From Pseudomonas sp. PA15(2017) (lineage in GTDB: Bacteria; Pseudomonadota; Gammaproteobacteria; Pseudomonadales; Pseudomonadaceae): a stretch of 64,000 bases of DNA. The position numbers were made by a program, and so were the translations under genes. The notes under the pieces were generated by a model, which worked only from the letters and a program-made list of their open reading frames with translations, was not told the DNA's origin and did no database searches. Shown piece after piece: positions 33,869-42,526 of the stretch (within the stretch, counting starts at the first letter, position 1; each line of letters opens with the position of its first letter). Location of the stretch: NCBI RefSeq assembly GCF_001945395.1, contig NZ_MSXV01000010.1:62001-126000 (forward strand), given 5' to 3'.

Positions 33869-34063
33869 ATGAGCGTACAGCGTTCCCCCATCGTGTCGGA
33901 GTTCGAGACTCAGGAATTGGCGGACAGCCACGACGGCTGGTTTCGCCGCAAGGTCGCGGAATCTCTCGCGGACTCTCGCGGTGTGGTTGCTCATGATCAG
34001 GTGATGGCCGATGTCGAGGCCGTCATCAGCGAGGCAGAGGCACGGCGGCGGAGTAAGGGTTGA
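33869..34063 (+). CDS. Antitoxin, PaaA/ParD-like (stability determinant)
   Basis: The protein (64 aa) has the pattern of small PaaA-type antitoxins: IVSEFETQELADSHDGWFRRKVAESLADSRGVVAHDQVMADVEAVISEAEARR. Such antitoxins are largely unfolded and wrap around a ParE toxin, and they repress their own promoter with or without partners. An ATG at 33869 follows ACGGAGGCCGCACC. Its stop overlaps the toxin start by one base. Identity rests on the recalled WFR-KV-SL pattern and on the partner gene. Confidence 0.82.
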   Translation: MSVQRSPIVSEFETQELADSHDGWFRRKVAESLADSRGVVAHDQVMADVEAVISEAEARRRSKG

Positions 34064-34338
34064 TGCTGCCGATCGTCTGGCGCGCCACTGCCAGGGACGA
34101 TCTTTTGCAGATCATTCGCTACATCGCCGATGAAGACCCCAAGGCTGCCAGGCAGCTAAAAGAGCGACTGGAGTCGGTTGTGCTGCCGTTGGCCGAGCAT
34201 CCCTATCTGTATCGTTTTGGTCGGGTGCCCGGAACACGCGAGCTGATCGCTCATCCAAACTACATTCTGGTTTACCGAGTAGCCGCTGACGCTGTGGAAG
34301 TGGTGAATGTTCTTCATGCTCGCCAACAGTATCCTTGA
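34063..34338 (+). CDS. ParE/RelE superfamily toxin
   Basis: The protein (91 aa) has the ParE-like fold signature: IVWRATARDDLLQIIRYIADEDPKAA at the start, LAEHPYLYRFGRVPGTREL in the middle and ILVYRVAADAVEVVNVLHARQQYP at the end. ParE members poison DNA gyrase, while RelE members cut mRNA; the sequence type favours ParE, but the target is inference. The ATG at 34063 overlaps the antitoxin stop (TGATG). The pair sits exactly between fkpB and ispH, close to the left edge of the T3SS island. Confidence 0.88.
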   Translation: MLPIVWRATARDDLLQIIRYIADEDPKAARQLKERLESVVLPLAEHPYLYRFGRVPGTRELIAHPNYILVYRVAADAVEVVNVLHARQQYP

Positions 34339-34374
34339 GCCCCTGTTCGGCGCCGCGCAATCGAGACCACCATC

Positions 34375-35319
34375 ATGCATATCAAACTCGCCAATCCCCG
34401 CGGTTTCTGCGCCGGTGTCGACCGCGCCATCGAGATCGTCAATCGCGCCCTCGAGGTGTTCGGCCCGCCGATCTACGTGCGCCATGAAGTGGTGCACAAC
34501 AAGTTCGTGGTCGAGGACCTGCGCAACCGTGGCGCGGTGTTCGTCGAAGAACTGGACCAGGTGCCCGATGACGTGATCGTCATCTTCAGCGCCCACGGCG
34601 TGTCCCAGGCGGTGCGCAACGAAGCCGCCAACCGCGGCCTGAAAGTGTTCGACGCCACCTGCCCGCTGGTCACCAAGGTACACCTGGAAGTGGTGCGCTA
34701 CAGCCGCGATGGCCGCGAGTGCATTCTCATCGGCCATGAAGGCCACCCGGAAGTCGAAGGCACCATGGGCCAATACGACGCCAGCAATGGCGGCGCGATC
34801 TACTTGGTCGAAGACGAAGAAGACGTCGCCACGCTGCAGGTACGCGATCCCGACAACCTGGCCTTCGTCACCCAGACCACCTTGTCGATGGACGACACCA
34901 GCAAGGTCATCGACGCCCTGCGCGCGCGCTTCCCGAACATCGGCGGGCCGCGCAAGGACGACATCTGCTACGCCACCCAGAACCGCCAGGATGCGGTCAA
35001 GCAACTGGCCGACGAGTGCGACGTCCTGCTGGTGGTCGGCAGCCCGAACAGTTCCAACTCCAATCGCCTGCGTGAGCTGGCCGAGCGCATGGGCACTCCG
35101 GCCTACCTGATAGACGGCGCCGAAGACCTCAAGCGCGAGTGGTTCGAGGGAGCCAAGGGCGTCGGCATCACGGCCGGCGCCTCGGCTCCGGAAGTACTGG
35201 TGCGTGGCGTGATCGACAAGCTCGGCGAGTGGGGCGCCAGCAACGTCCAGGAGCTGGACGGCCGGCCGGAGAATGTAACGTTCTCCATGCCCAAGGAGCT
35301 GCGGCTCAAAGCGGTTTAG
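34375..35319 (+). CDS. ispH: 4-hydroxy-3-methylbut-2-enyl diphosphate reductase
   Basis: IspH is a [4Fe-4S] enzyme of the last step of the MEP isoprenoid pathway. The protein (314 aa) has the three iron-sulfur cysteines in [22 protein letters not shown] and the central EDVATL...[11 protein letters not shown] region, plus the GSPNSSNS substrate loop. The start at 34375 fits the family. It is the last recognisable core gene before the T3SS island. Confidence 0.96.
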   Translation: MHIKLANPRGFCAGVDRAIEIVNRALEVFGPPIYVRHEVVHNKFVVEDLRNRGAVFVEELDQVPDDVIVIFSAHGVSQAVRNEAANRGLKVFDATCPLVTKVHLEVVRYSRDGRECILIGHEGHPEVEGTMGQYDASNGGAIYLVEDEEDVATLQVRDPDNLAFVTQTTLSMDDTSKVIDALRARFPNIGGPRKDDICYATQNRQDAVKQLADECDVLLVVGSPNSSNSNRLRELAERMGTPAYLIDGAEDLKREWFEGAKGVGITAGASAPEVLVRGVIDKLGEWGASNVQELDGRPENVTFSMPKELRLKAV

Positions 35320-36561
35320 CACGGCTGTCGACTGCGTCCTGCGGGTTGGCGCCAGACGCAGATCGGGGCTCGGCGTACTCAGTGGGGCGTAGCGTCGAGA
35401 CAGTGGATCGCCAGCTTGTGCATGGCCGCCAGCCAGTTTGAATGACTCGGGCCACTGCCCTGTCGGACCTGCGTCGCTCATCGAGTGCTTTCTAGCAAGA
35501 TTCCACCAGCTTGCGGCTCTGGCAGGCAATTTTCCGCTAGCTGATTGCGTTCGTGGGCGGCTTCTGATGCTCTACATAGGGCTCTTGGCTTGCTGGCACA
35601 GCATCTGCAAAGGAATGCACTCAGTGCCCGTCGTGGCGTACAACTATAATGACAAGCGTGAGGTTCCGTCATGGAAAGCACCAGCACGTGGTCTGCCTCT
35701 GTGCCTACAGGCACTGCATCCCGGCGCATTTACTCGATCTTCAACGTCATGGTCAGGCAAGCTGGCTGGACGGTGCGACCGTTCTCTCCCTGCAATCAGC
35801 CTATGATCAGGTGCTCGCCCACCGACATGATCGCGTACATAAATCCGATGACCATTTATAGATGCTGATTGCATCGGCGCACAGGTATCGCTCAGGGAAG
35901 GGCGTCTGTAGGTACATGTATCAATTTGTTTCAATTAAGGGATGGCAGTCCATCTGCGTACTTCGATAGTCGCGAAATATATACTTTTTTGCTTTTCTGC
36001 CGCTTGAAATCAAGGTGAAACAGTAATTCTCCAAACTGCAATGTGTATTTAATTGACTGGGGAGGCGCGGACGTCTGGCTATTCAAACGATTTGCTAGTG
36101 GAATTAATAATTATCCGAATTAAGTGTTTTTTTACCGGTTTATTTCTTGCTGAAGCGAGCGTTACACTGTTGGCGTCAATATCCGGTCTTCGTCGGAGGC
36201 CTTGCAGCAGAGCGCGTGGAGCTTGTTTAAGTGGTATCGCATAGTTCGGTTTTTCGGGGCCATTCGTATCGGGTGAATGGATTAAAAAGACCAGCGGTAT
36301 GGCATTACGTCGGAGCGCTATTTTTTTAAACCCCCATTGAACTGATCCTTTTAGGAGTAGTCATTACTTCGGGTAAAAGCAAAAGCGTTCCAAAGGTGGT
36401 TATCGATTGCAGCCGCGCGTTGCGAGATTCCCGCCGAAAAAATAATCATAATGTCGATACTGTTCGCTCTTCGAAAGTTAGCGGCTGAGAGGCGTATTGT
36501 CTGTTCGACCTGCCTCTTGAGAATGTGCCGCGTATCGGCGGGAACTGTGAGAGGCTTTTTG
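35320..36561. other. AT-rich gap between ispH and hrpR, no convincing gene
   Basis: This 1.24-kb stretch separates the core chromosome from the T3SS island. From about 35900 its base composition turns clearly AT-rich compared with both sides. Short frames exist on both strands (for example 35649-35861 and 36053-36244), but none has a good ribosome site with recognisable protein features. No tRNA, integrase or transposase was seen. The promoter of hrpRS should lie in its right part; I could not pick it with confidence. Confidence 0.6.
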
Positions 36562-37515
36562 ATGATCGAAACAATCTCCCATTGCCAGGAGCCATGCAGG
36601 TGTCTAAGTGACACTCTGAAATTGGGCGTTTCCATGCCGGCCATCAGTCAGAATGTCGATATTCTCGTTTGCGGGGAAACCGGCACGGGAAAAGACATGC
36701 TGGCGCAACTCATCCATAAACACTCTGGACGCTCTGGTGCCTTTGTAGGACTCAACTGCGCAGCCATCCCGGAATCGCTCGCTGAAAGCCAGCTCTTCGG
36801 TGCCGCCAGCGGTGCCTATACCGGGGCTTTGCGCGCGCGGTCGGGTTATATAGAGGCCTCCGACAAGGGCACCTTGTACCTGGATGAGATCGACAGCATG
36901 CCCCTGGCGCTGCAGGCCAAGCTCCTGCGTGTTCTGGAAGAGCGCGGCGTGGGTCGGCTAGGCAGTACGGACTCCATTGCCCTCGATCTGAGAGTCATCG
37001 CCTCCGCCCAGCGGCCATTGGCGAAGTTGGTGAAACAAGGACGTTTCCGCAGTGATCTGTTCTTTCGTCTTAATGCCGTGACTGTTCGACTTCCCCCATT
37101 GCGCGAGCGGCGCGGCGAAATATTGCCATTGTTCGAAAGTTTCGCGCGCAAGGCTGCAACCCGACTTAAGCGAGAGGTGCCCGTTCTCGAGGCTCCCGTT
37201 GCGATGCTACTACTCGGTCATTCCTGGCCCGGTAATGTTCGTGAATTGCAGTCGGCGGCCAAACGTTTTGTGATGGGCTTCTCGTTGCTGAGCCCTGGTG
37301 CGTTGGCAATGGAACATGTTCGCACTCATAGCGGTTTGAGAGTGCAGATGAAACGAATTGAAAAAGCACTTATCACCGATGCTTTACACCGTCACGGAGG
37401 GCGCCTGGACGCCGTTGCCAAAGAGCTTAGTGTTCCCAAGCGAACGCTGCATTTTCGTATCAGGGAACTGGCGTGTGCCAGCGGTGCGCTCAAGGAACAT
37501 TCACTCAAGGGTTGA
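36562..37515 (+). CDS. hrpR: Sigma-54 enhancer-binding protein HrpR
   Basis: HrpR, together with HrpS, activates the sigma-54 promoter of hrpL. The protein (317 aa) has no receiver domain. The AAA+ domain shows Walker A GETGTGKD at about 38-45, the sigma-54 contact loop GAYTGA, Walker B LYLDEIDSMPL and the sensor II region HSWPGNVRELQSAAKR. A C-terminal helix-turn-helix follows (RLDAVAKELSVPKRTLHFRI). The ATG at 36562 is chosen over the frame start at 36451: GAGAGG lies 7 bases upstream and the resulting length fits P. syringae HrpR (about 314). It is followed by hrpS after 40 bases. Confidence 0.9.
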   Translation: MIETISHCQEPCRCLSDTLKLGVSMPAISQNVDILVCGETGTGKDMLAQLIHKHSGRSGAFVGLNCAAIPESLAESQLFGAASGAYTGALRARSGYIEASDKGTLYLDEIDSMPLALQAKLLRVLEERGVGRLGSTDSIALDLRVIASAQRPLAKLVKQGRFRSDLFFRLNAVTVRLPPLRERRGEILPLFESFARKAATRLKREVPVLEAPVAMLLLGHSWPGNVRELQSAAKRFVMGFSLLSPGALAMEHVRTHSGLRVQMKRIEKALITDALHRHGGRLDAVAKELSVPKRTLHFRIRELACASGALKEHSLKG

Positions 37516-37555
37516 CTAACCGCATAGGTAATATTCCAGTGGTCGGGGATGAAGT

Positions 37556-38452
37556 ATGGAGTCCGCTCTAGATCTGTTGGTGCTCGAAAATGGAATTTCG
37601 AGTTTGGACGTATTAGGACAGAGTATTTCCGAGTTGGGTATTGATGTACTGCTGTTGGGGGAAACGGGCACTGGCAAGGATACCGTTGCGCGACATCTAC
37701 ACAAGCTTTCAAGGCCCAAGGGGCCCTTCGTCGCGGTGAATTGCGCGGCCATCCCGGAAACCTTGTTCGAGAGCGAACTGTTCGGTGTCAGTGCCGGGGC
37801 GTTCACCGGGGCGGATCGGGACCGCAGCGGCTACTTCGAAGCGGCACACAGGGGCACGCTTTATCTCGACGAGATCGACAGCATGCCCCTCAATCTGCAG
37901 GTCAAGCTGCTGAGGGTTTTGGAGAGCCGCCAGGTTGAGCGCTTGGGATCGACCCGAGCCATACCTCTGGATATTGGCGTTGTGGCCTCCGCGCAGCGTT
38001 CTCTCGACCTGCTGATGGAAGGGGGGTTGTTTCGTCGCGATCTGTATTACCGGCTCAGTGTGATGAGTCTCAGCCTGCCGCCGTTGCGTCAGCGTCCCAG
38101 CCATGTCGTGTCGGCTTTCAGGCATTTCGTTGCCACCGCCGAGGTCGAGCTCAACATGCCTGCCCCGGCGCTCGATGAGCGGGTCGAAGAGCTGCTGCTC
38201 AACCACGGTTGGCCTGGCAATTACCGCGAGCTCAAATCCGCGGCTCGACGCCACGTGCTCGGCATGCCTCTGATCGACGACGACCCGGACGACTCCTCGG
38301 AAACTGGCCTCAAGAACCAGTTGCGGCTGATCGAGAAGACCCTCATCCAGCAGTCGCTGAAGCGCAATGACCACTGCATTGCCGCCGTCACCAGTGAGCT
38401 GGATATCCCCCGCCGTACCCTCTACCAGCGGATGAAGGATCTCGATGTATGA
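37556..38452 (+). CDS. hrpS: Sigma-54 enhancer-binding protein HrpS
   Basis: HrpS (298 aa) is the second member of the HrpR/HrpS hetero-hexamer. It has the same domain plan: GETGTGKD, the classical GAFTGA loop, LYLDEIDSMPL, NHGWPGNYRELKSAARRHVLG and a C-terminal helix-turn-helix (LDIPRRTLYQRM). No regulatory N-terminal domain is present; in P. syringae this is replaced by binding of HrpV, which is encoded in the operon downstream. GGGGAT precedes the ATG. The stop codon is 34 bases before the hrpA promoter box. Confidence 0.92.
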   Translation: MESALDLLVLENGISSLDVLGQSISELGIDVLLLGETGTGKDTVARHLHKLSRPKGPFVAVNCAAIPETLFESELFGVSAGAFTGADRDRSGYFEAAHRGTLYLDEIDSMPLNLQVKLLRVLESRQVERLGSTRAIPLDIGVVASAQRSLDLLMEGGLFRRDLYYRLSVMSLSLPPLRQRPSHVVSAFRHFVATAEVELNMPAPALDERVEELLLNHGWPGNYRELKSAARRHVLGMPLIDDDPDDSSETGLKNQLRLIEKTLIQQSLKRNDHCIAAVTSELDIPRRTLYQRMKDLDV

Positions 38453-38486
38453 AGGGCCATTGCCCGGAAAAGTTCGCCGCGCTGGT

Positions 38487-38515
38487 GGAACCGATTGGCT
38501 TACCGACGCCACCCA
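38487..38515 (+). promoter_or_regulatory. hrp box (HrpL promoter) of hrpA operon
   Basis: GGAACC at 38487-38492, a 16-base spacer, and CCACCCA at 38509-38515 match the HrpL consensus GGAACC-N15/16-CCACNNA exactly. It is 48 bases upstream of the hrpA ATG. Confidence 0.95.
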
Positions 38516-38562
38516 GGCTGTACAACGATAAACGTTGTGACCACCTACAGAGGATAGACGCC

Positions 38563-38868
38563 ATGTCTCTTACCGGTATCCAGAACCTTTTCAACAACGG
38601 GCTGCAGAATTTCAATGAGTTCGGCTCGCGTCAGGACGGCGCGAACGCGCTTCGTAATGCCAGTACCAACAACAAGACACTCGATGAAACGGTCAAGCAG
38701 GGGGAGCTGGATGACCAGGCCGGCGCCCAGCGCAAGGCGGTCGTAAGCGAGGCCGCGCGCAAGAACGCCGATGTCGCCGCCGCCGACGGTATCAAGTCGA
38801 TGGCGCAGGACACGGCCAACAAGAGCATCAGTTCCGCCATTACCGCCGGCAAGGGTATCCAGTACTGA
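38563..38868 (+). CDS. hrpA: Hrp pilin HrpA
   Basis: HrpA is the subunit of the long extracellular Hrp pilus through which harpins and effectors travel. The protein (101 aa) is small, polar and almost entirely helical in character, with no cysteine. Pilins of this family diverge strongly, but the C-terminus ending NKSISSAITAGKGIQY resembles the P. syringae HrpA end (NKKISATATNAKGISY from memory). The ATG at 38563 follows AGAGGATAGACGCC. It is the first gene after the hrp box, as in P. syringae, and hrpZ follows. Confidence 0.88.
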   Translation: MSLTGIQNLFNNGLQNFNEFGSRQDGANALRNASTNNKTLDETVKQGELDDQAGAQRKAVVSEAARKNADVAAADGIKSMAQDTANKSISSAITAGKGIQY

Positions 38869-38924
38869 GACCTCTGCCGAGGCACGTGACTGCCTATTCA
38901 TCTTAATGGGGGCGTAGAGCCGAT

Positions 38925-39875
38925 ATGAACATGATAAGCAACAACCTGGCCCTGGATACCAGTAACCGGGTGGGTTTCTCCGACAGATCCATGGGCCAGA
39001 ACCAGACGCAGAGTCTGGACGACGTCATCAAGAAACTGGTGCAACTGCTGATGAAGGCCGGCGGAGGCGACTCCGGTCTCGGGCAGATGGTCAACGACAA
39101 GCTCGGCGGCCAGGGTGGCCAGGGTGGCGGTCTAGGCGGGCCGGGTGGTGGCCTGGGTGGTGCCGGTGGGCAAGGCGGTGACCTGCAGCAACTGCTGACC
39201 AAGCTGCTGGAGCAACTTATCGGTGAGAAGCTCGGCAAGGATTTCGGCCAGTCGCAGTCGCCAGGAGGCGGCTGTGGCGGTGGCGGTGGCGCGCCTGGTA
39301 TGGGCCAGCAGGGCGGCTCCAACCTGATGGACCAGGTGCTCAGCGGCCTGGCCAAGTCCTCCCTGGATGGCATGCTCAAGCCTGAAAGTGGTGGGGAAGG
39401 CTCGACGTTCGAGCAGAAAGACGCCGGCATGATGATGGATGTCGCCAAGTTCATGGACGCCAACCCCAAGCAGTTTCCACCGCCGGATGCCGGTTCCTGG
39501 GGCAAGGAGCTGATCGAGAACAAACACCTCGACAAAGGCGAGACCGAGGCGTTCAAGTCGGCCATCGGCATGATCGGCCAGCAACTCGATGCGCGGTCTG
39601 CCGGGCAGGTGCCTGGCGGTGGCATGGGGCAGGGCGCGCAGTCGACGCAGGATTCGCTGGGCGGTAACGGCGGACTGGGCAGCCCGTCGGGGGCACCGTC
39701 CCAGGCCGGTGGCGACATCCTCAAGCAACTGAGCGAGGCGATTGGCGGCGTGATGGGCGAGCTGCAAAACCTCAGCAAGAAGCTCGACATGCAGAGCCTT
39801 GGTCAGGGGGCGGCAGAAGCGGCCAACTCGATCGTCAATCAGATGTTGCCCGGCGGTGGCAGGCAGCAGGTCTGA
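38925..39875 (+). CDS. hrpZ: Harpin HrpZ
   Basis: HrpZ is a secreted, heat-stable harpin that acts in the apoplast and on plant membranes. The protein (316 aa) starts with helices (LDDVIKKLVQLLMKAGG), then has a glycine-rich stretch at about 64-90 and another around residue 120, and then the most conserved HrpZ part, LMDQVLSGLAKSSLDGML followed by DVAKFMDANPKQFPPPDAGSW and GETEAFKSAIGMIGQQL. A single cysteine lies in the second glycine tract (GGGCGGGG), unusual for harpins, which usually have none. The ATG is 56 bases after hrpA; HrpN-like proteins are the alternative, but the tail end fits HrpZ. Confidence 0.88.
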   Translation: MNMISNNLALDTSNRVGFSDRSMGQNQTQSLDDVIKKLVQLLMKAGGGDSGLGQMVNDKLGGQGGQGGGLGGPGGGLGGAGGQGGDLQQLLTKLLEQLIGEKLGKDFGQSQSPGGGCGGGGGAPGMGQQGGSNLMDQVLSGLAKSSLDGMLKPESGGEGSTFEQKDAGMMMDVAKFMDANPKQFPPPDAGSWGKELIENKHLDKGETEAFKSAIGMIGQQLDARSAGQVPGGGMGQGAQSTQDSLGGNGGLGSPSGAPSQAGGDILKQLSEAIGGVMGELQNLSKKLDMQSLGQGAAEAANSIVNQMLPGGGRQQV

Positions 39876-39969
39876 TCGACACTTCGCAGGCTCCATACAG
39901 GGATGCATGGAGCCGAACTCATGACGGCGTCGCGTTGCGCACGCCGAGCCAGCACTGGAGATTTGCCCA

Positions 39970-40344
39970 ATGAGTATCATGGCAATCGATGACCTCAACA
40001 AGGTCGCCAAAAAGGGTGGGATTGAGCTCGAACAGGGGTTGGTCAACGAACCTTCCAGGGCGGACATCGAACTGTTCGCCTCGCTGATGCATGACCGTGA
40101 TGCCGACGAACCGACCCGTAGCGGGGCCTTCCTGGCCGAGGCGGTGGGCGGACGCATGGGTTCGCTGGAGCAGCTGACCCAGGATGCCAAACGGGGTATG
40201 AAAGAGGTGATCAACGTCAACGATCCCTCGTCGATCGCCGACGTGAGCAGGGCTCTGTCTCGCTATTCGCTGGAGATGGCGGTGACTACCAAAGTCATAG
40301 GCAAGGGTGGTCAGGCCCTCGAAAAACTCACCAACATGCAATAG
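39970..40344 (+). CDS. hrpB: T3SS inner rod protein HrpB (SctI)
   Basis: The protein (124 aa) is of the length of P. syringae HrpB, which forms the inner rod between needle base and export gate. It is helical with a conserved C-terminal half (SSIADVSRALSRYSLEMAVTTKVIGKGGQALEKLTNMQ) that resembles other inner rod and needle proteins in being polar with a terminal helix. Identification relies on this C-terminus and on its place between hrpZ and hrcJ. Confidence 0.87.
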   Translation: MSIMAIDDLNKVAKKGGIELEQGLVNEPSRADIELFASLMHDRDADEPTRSGAFLAEAVGGRMGSLEQLTQDAKRGMKEVINVNDPSSIADVSRALSRYSLEMAVTTKVIGKGGQALEKLTNMQ

Positions 40345-40352
40345 GCCAGCCC

Positions 40353-41150
40353 GTGAAGAAGCGACTTGCCCTGTGGTTCTGCGTGTTGATGCTGGTCGGC
40401 TGTAGCGAGCAGACCGACCTGTTCAGCGGTTTGTCTGAACAGGATGCCAACGACGTGATCGCCTCCTTGGGCGATTACCGGATCGACACGGGGAAGCGCA
40501 CGGAAAAAAGCGGCATCGTCGTCTCCGTGGATCGTGCTGATACCAACCGCGCCATTCGTATCCTGGAGTCCGCCGGTCTGCCGCGCCGTGCCCGTACCAG
40601 CATCGGTGAAATCTTCAAGAAAGAGGGCGTCATCTCCACGCCGTTGGAGGAGCGGGCGCGTTACATCTATGCCTTGTCCCAAGAACTGGAGTCAACGCTG
40701 TCGCAGATCGATGGCGTCATCGTCGCCCGTGTACACGTGGTGTTGCCGGAGCGGGTTGCGCCCGGTGAGCCCGTGCAGCCGGCGTCGGCTGCGGTATTCA
40801 TCAAACATTCGCAACGGCTGGAGCCGGATGCCGTGCGTCAGCGCATCCAGATGATGGTGTCCAGCAGCATTCCTGGCATGGCCGACACGGTCAGTGTCGA
40901 CTCCGGAAAGTTTTCCATCGTCTTCGTACCGGCAGCGGCCTTCGACGACGCCGAGCCCCTGGTCAAGTTCGGACCCTTTCTGCTTGAGGAACACCAGCTG
41001 GGCTTCTGGCAGCGGGTCCTGTGGGGGGCGCCAGCGGTGCTGATACTGTTGCTGCTGATCATCGCTCTGGTCGCGCGTGCCGACTGGCGACAGGCGTTGT
41101 TTTCGCGATTTGCGCCGCGGCGCTCCACCACCTTGCCGAGCCGCACCTGA
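40353..41150 (+). CDS. hrcJ: T3SS inner-membrane ring lipoprotein HrcJ (SctJ)
   Basis: HrcJ (265 aa) forms the inner-membrane ring of the basal body. The start is GTG at 40353. A lipoprotein signal ends in LVGC with the lipidated cysteine at residue 17. The ring-building domain follows: DLFSGLSEQDANDVIASL, then LPRRARTSIGEIF and the VARVHVVLPER strand. A single membrane helix (VLWGAPAVLILLLLIIALVA) lies near the C-terminus. The stop overlaps the hrpD start (TGATG). Confidence 0.95.
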   Translation: MKKRLALWFCVLMLVGCSEQTDLFSGLSEQDANDVIASLGDYRIDTGKRTEKSGIVVSVDRADTNRAIRILESAGLPRRARTSIGEIFKKEGVISTPLEERARYIYALSQELESTLSQIDGVIVARVHVVLPERVAPGEPVQPASAAVFIKHSQRLEPDAVRQRIQMMVSSSIPGMADTVSVDSGKFSIVFVPAAAFDDAEPLVKFGPFLLEEHQLGFWQRVLWGAPAVLILLLLIIALVARADWRQALFSRFAPRRSTTLPSRT

Positions 41151-41695
41151 TGGACGGGTTGGCAGCCGGCTGGATTCGCTGGTGGTATGCGGCCGGTGAC
41201 CCCGCTTCCCCGGGATGGGCCGTCGGTGCCAACGCCGAGCACGTGGCCCTGGCCCTTCGCTCACCCATCAGCCGCCATGCGAACATTGCCGAAAGCCGCG
41301 GGGTGCGACTGGCGCAACCCCCGGAGCCCCACCAGGGGCTGTTGCGCTGGGTCGGTTTGTCCGAAGCCGAACAGGTCTTCACGCTGCATCTCGTCGAAGG
41401 CGTGTGCGCGTTGTCGCGCTCCTGCAACGCACTGCCAAGTGTTGACGAGCATTGGTGCCGCAGCCTGGCGAAGGCGTTACGCCCCGGCCTCTGGCTACCC
41501 GCCGAGCCGGTCGACGCGCGCCTTCTGCTGGGCGCCTGGGTCGGGCCGCAGCGCTGGGCAAGGGTACGGCTGCAGTGGCCCTCTGCAGCGCTCGACGGGC
41601 TTCCGCACGGGCTGCCGGGCCACCGTCTGGATACGCTCTGGTCAGCGGTTCTATGGCGCGTGGCGCGGGGAGGTGACCATGCTGGTCAAGCGTAG
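41150..41695 (+). CDS. hrpD: T3SS accessory protein HrpD (SctK-like)
   Basis: The protein (181 aa from ATG 41150) lies between hrcJ and hrpE, the place of hrpD, which corresponds to the SctK family of sorting-platform proteins. It is tryptophan-rich with LAAGWIRWWYAAG at the start and LLRWVGLSEAEQVFTLHLVEGVCAL in the middle, and is poorly conserved overall. The start overlaps the hrcJ stop by one base; the end overlaps hrpE by 17 bases. Assignment is mainly by order and size. Confidence 0.82.
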   Translation: MDGLAAGWIRWWYAAGDPASPGWAVGANAEHVALALRSPISRHANIAESRGVRLAQPPEPHQGLLRWVGLSEAEQVFTLHLVEGVCALSRSCNALPSVDEHWCRSLAKALRPGLWLPAEPVDARLLLGAWVGPQRWARVRLQWPSAALDGLPHGLPGHRLDTLWSAVLWRVARGGDHAGQA

Positions 41696-42305
41696 GCTGG
41701 CGGTGCCCGAGCAGATGCTGCACGAGCCGCTGCTGCGTCGTGAAACCATCGATGAGGTGCTGCGTGCCGAGCAGTTGCTCGAGCAGGCCAGGCAGCAGGC
41801 GGATGAACTGCTGCAGGCTGCAGAGCGGCAATGTCAGCAGTTTCTGCAAGACGCCCAGGCGGCTTTCTGGGAACAGGCGAATCTCCAACTGCAGGCTTTC
41901 GCCGACGAGCACGCGGCGCTTCAGCACGAGGTGCTGGCCAGTCTCGACCGCCTGCTGAGCCAGACCCTGAGTCGTCTGCTCGACGAGACGGACCTGCCCC
42001 AGCGTATCCACGCCGTGCTGCGCAATCTGGGCGCCAGTCCGGCTGCCCAGGCCACCGCCACGCTCAGTTGTCATCCGCAGCAGGCGCAAGCGGTGCGGGC
42101 CTGGCTGGACGCTTCGCCATTCGCCAGCCTGTGGAGCGTGCACGAGAGCCCCCAGCTCGGGTTGCAGGCGCTACGCCTGAGCCATGCCCAAGGGGCGCTG
42201 GAACTCGATTGGGACGGCTTGCGCAGCTCGCTCGCCGGCCAGCCAGCGGCGGATGCGGCGGCGCATTCATCGATGCATCCACATCAACAAGGAGATCAGG
42301 CATGA
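41679..42305 (+). CDS. hrpE: T3SS ATPase stator HrpE (SctL)
   Basis: HrpE (208 aa) corresponds to SctL, the regulator/stator of the export ATPase HrcN and part of the sorting platform. The N-terminal half is a long coiled coil (LRAEQLLEQARQQADELLQ to about residue 95), and the C-terminal domain is globular, as in SctL/FliH. GGGGAGG lies 4 bases before ATG 41679. The end overlaps the hrpF ATG (ATGA). Confidence 0.87.
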   Translation: MLVKRRLAVPEQMLHEPLLRRETIDEVLRAEQLLEQARQQADELLQAAERQCQQFLQDAQAAFWEQANLQLQAFADEHAALQHEVLASLDRLLSQTLSRLLDETDLPQRIHAVLRNLGASPAAQATATLSCHPQQAQAVRAWLDASPFASLWSVHESPQLGLQALRLSHAQGALELDWDGLRSSLAGQPAADAAAHSSMHPHQQGDQA

Positions 42306-42526
42306 CCAGTATCAACGCGTTACGCAACGGCTTGGACCGTGTCAACAAGGAGGCCAAGGAGGGAATGATGGATGCCCTGCACCAGGCCATGGACACGGCC
42401 AGCGTAGACGACATCAATGCATACAACGATGCGGCCCGCCGGGCGCAGTTGACCGGTGCGATGGTGGGCGAGGAACTGCGTGCCCAGCATGGCCTGACCA
42501 AAGCCATCATCGATGGCATACAGTGA
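42302..42526 (+). CDS. hrpF: HrpF, small T3SS protein (HrpA pilin chaperone type)
   Basis: The protein (74 aa) is all-helical with NGLDRVNKEAKEGMMDALHQ and DDINAYNDAARRAQLTGAMV. Size and position agree with HrpF of P. syringae, which partners the pilin HrpA. GGAG is 6-8 bases upstream. The ATG overlaps the hrpE stop. In P. syringae hrpF heads its own HrpL-dependent operon; no such hrp box is seen in front of it here. The name is not to be confused with Xanthomonas HrpF. Confidence 0.87.
   Translation: MTSINALRNGLDRVNKEAKEGMMDALHQAMDTASVDDINAYNDAARRAQLTGAMVGEELRAQHGLTKAIIDGIQ

Noticed and set aside
35649..35868. Possible transposase or integrase remnant in the ispH-hrpR gap
   Set aside because: Two overlapping short frames looked protein-like at first, but no catalytic motif or terminal repeats could be found.
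42185..42235. Possible hrp box before hrpF (GGAACTCG...)
   Set aside because: The -35 half is GGAACT instead of GGAACC and no CCAC half follows at 15-16 bases.
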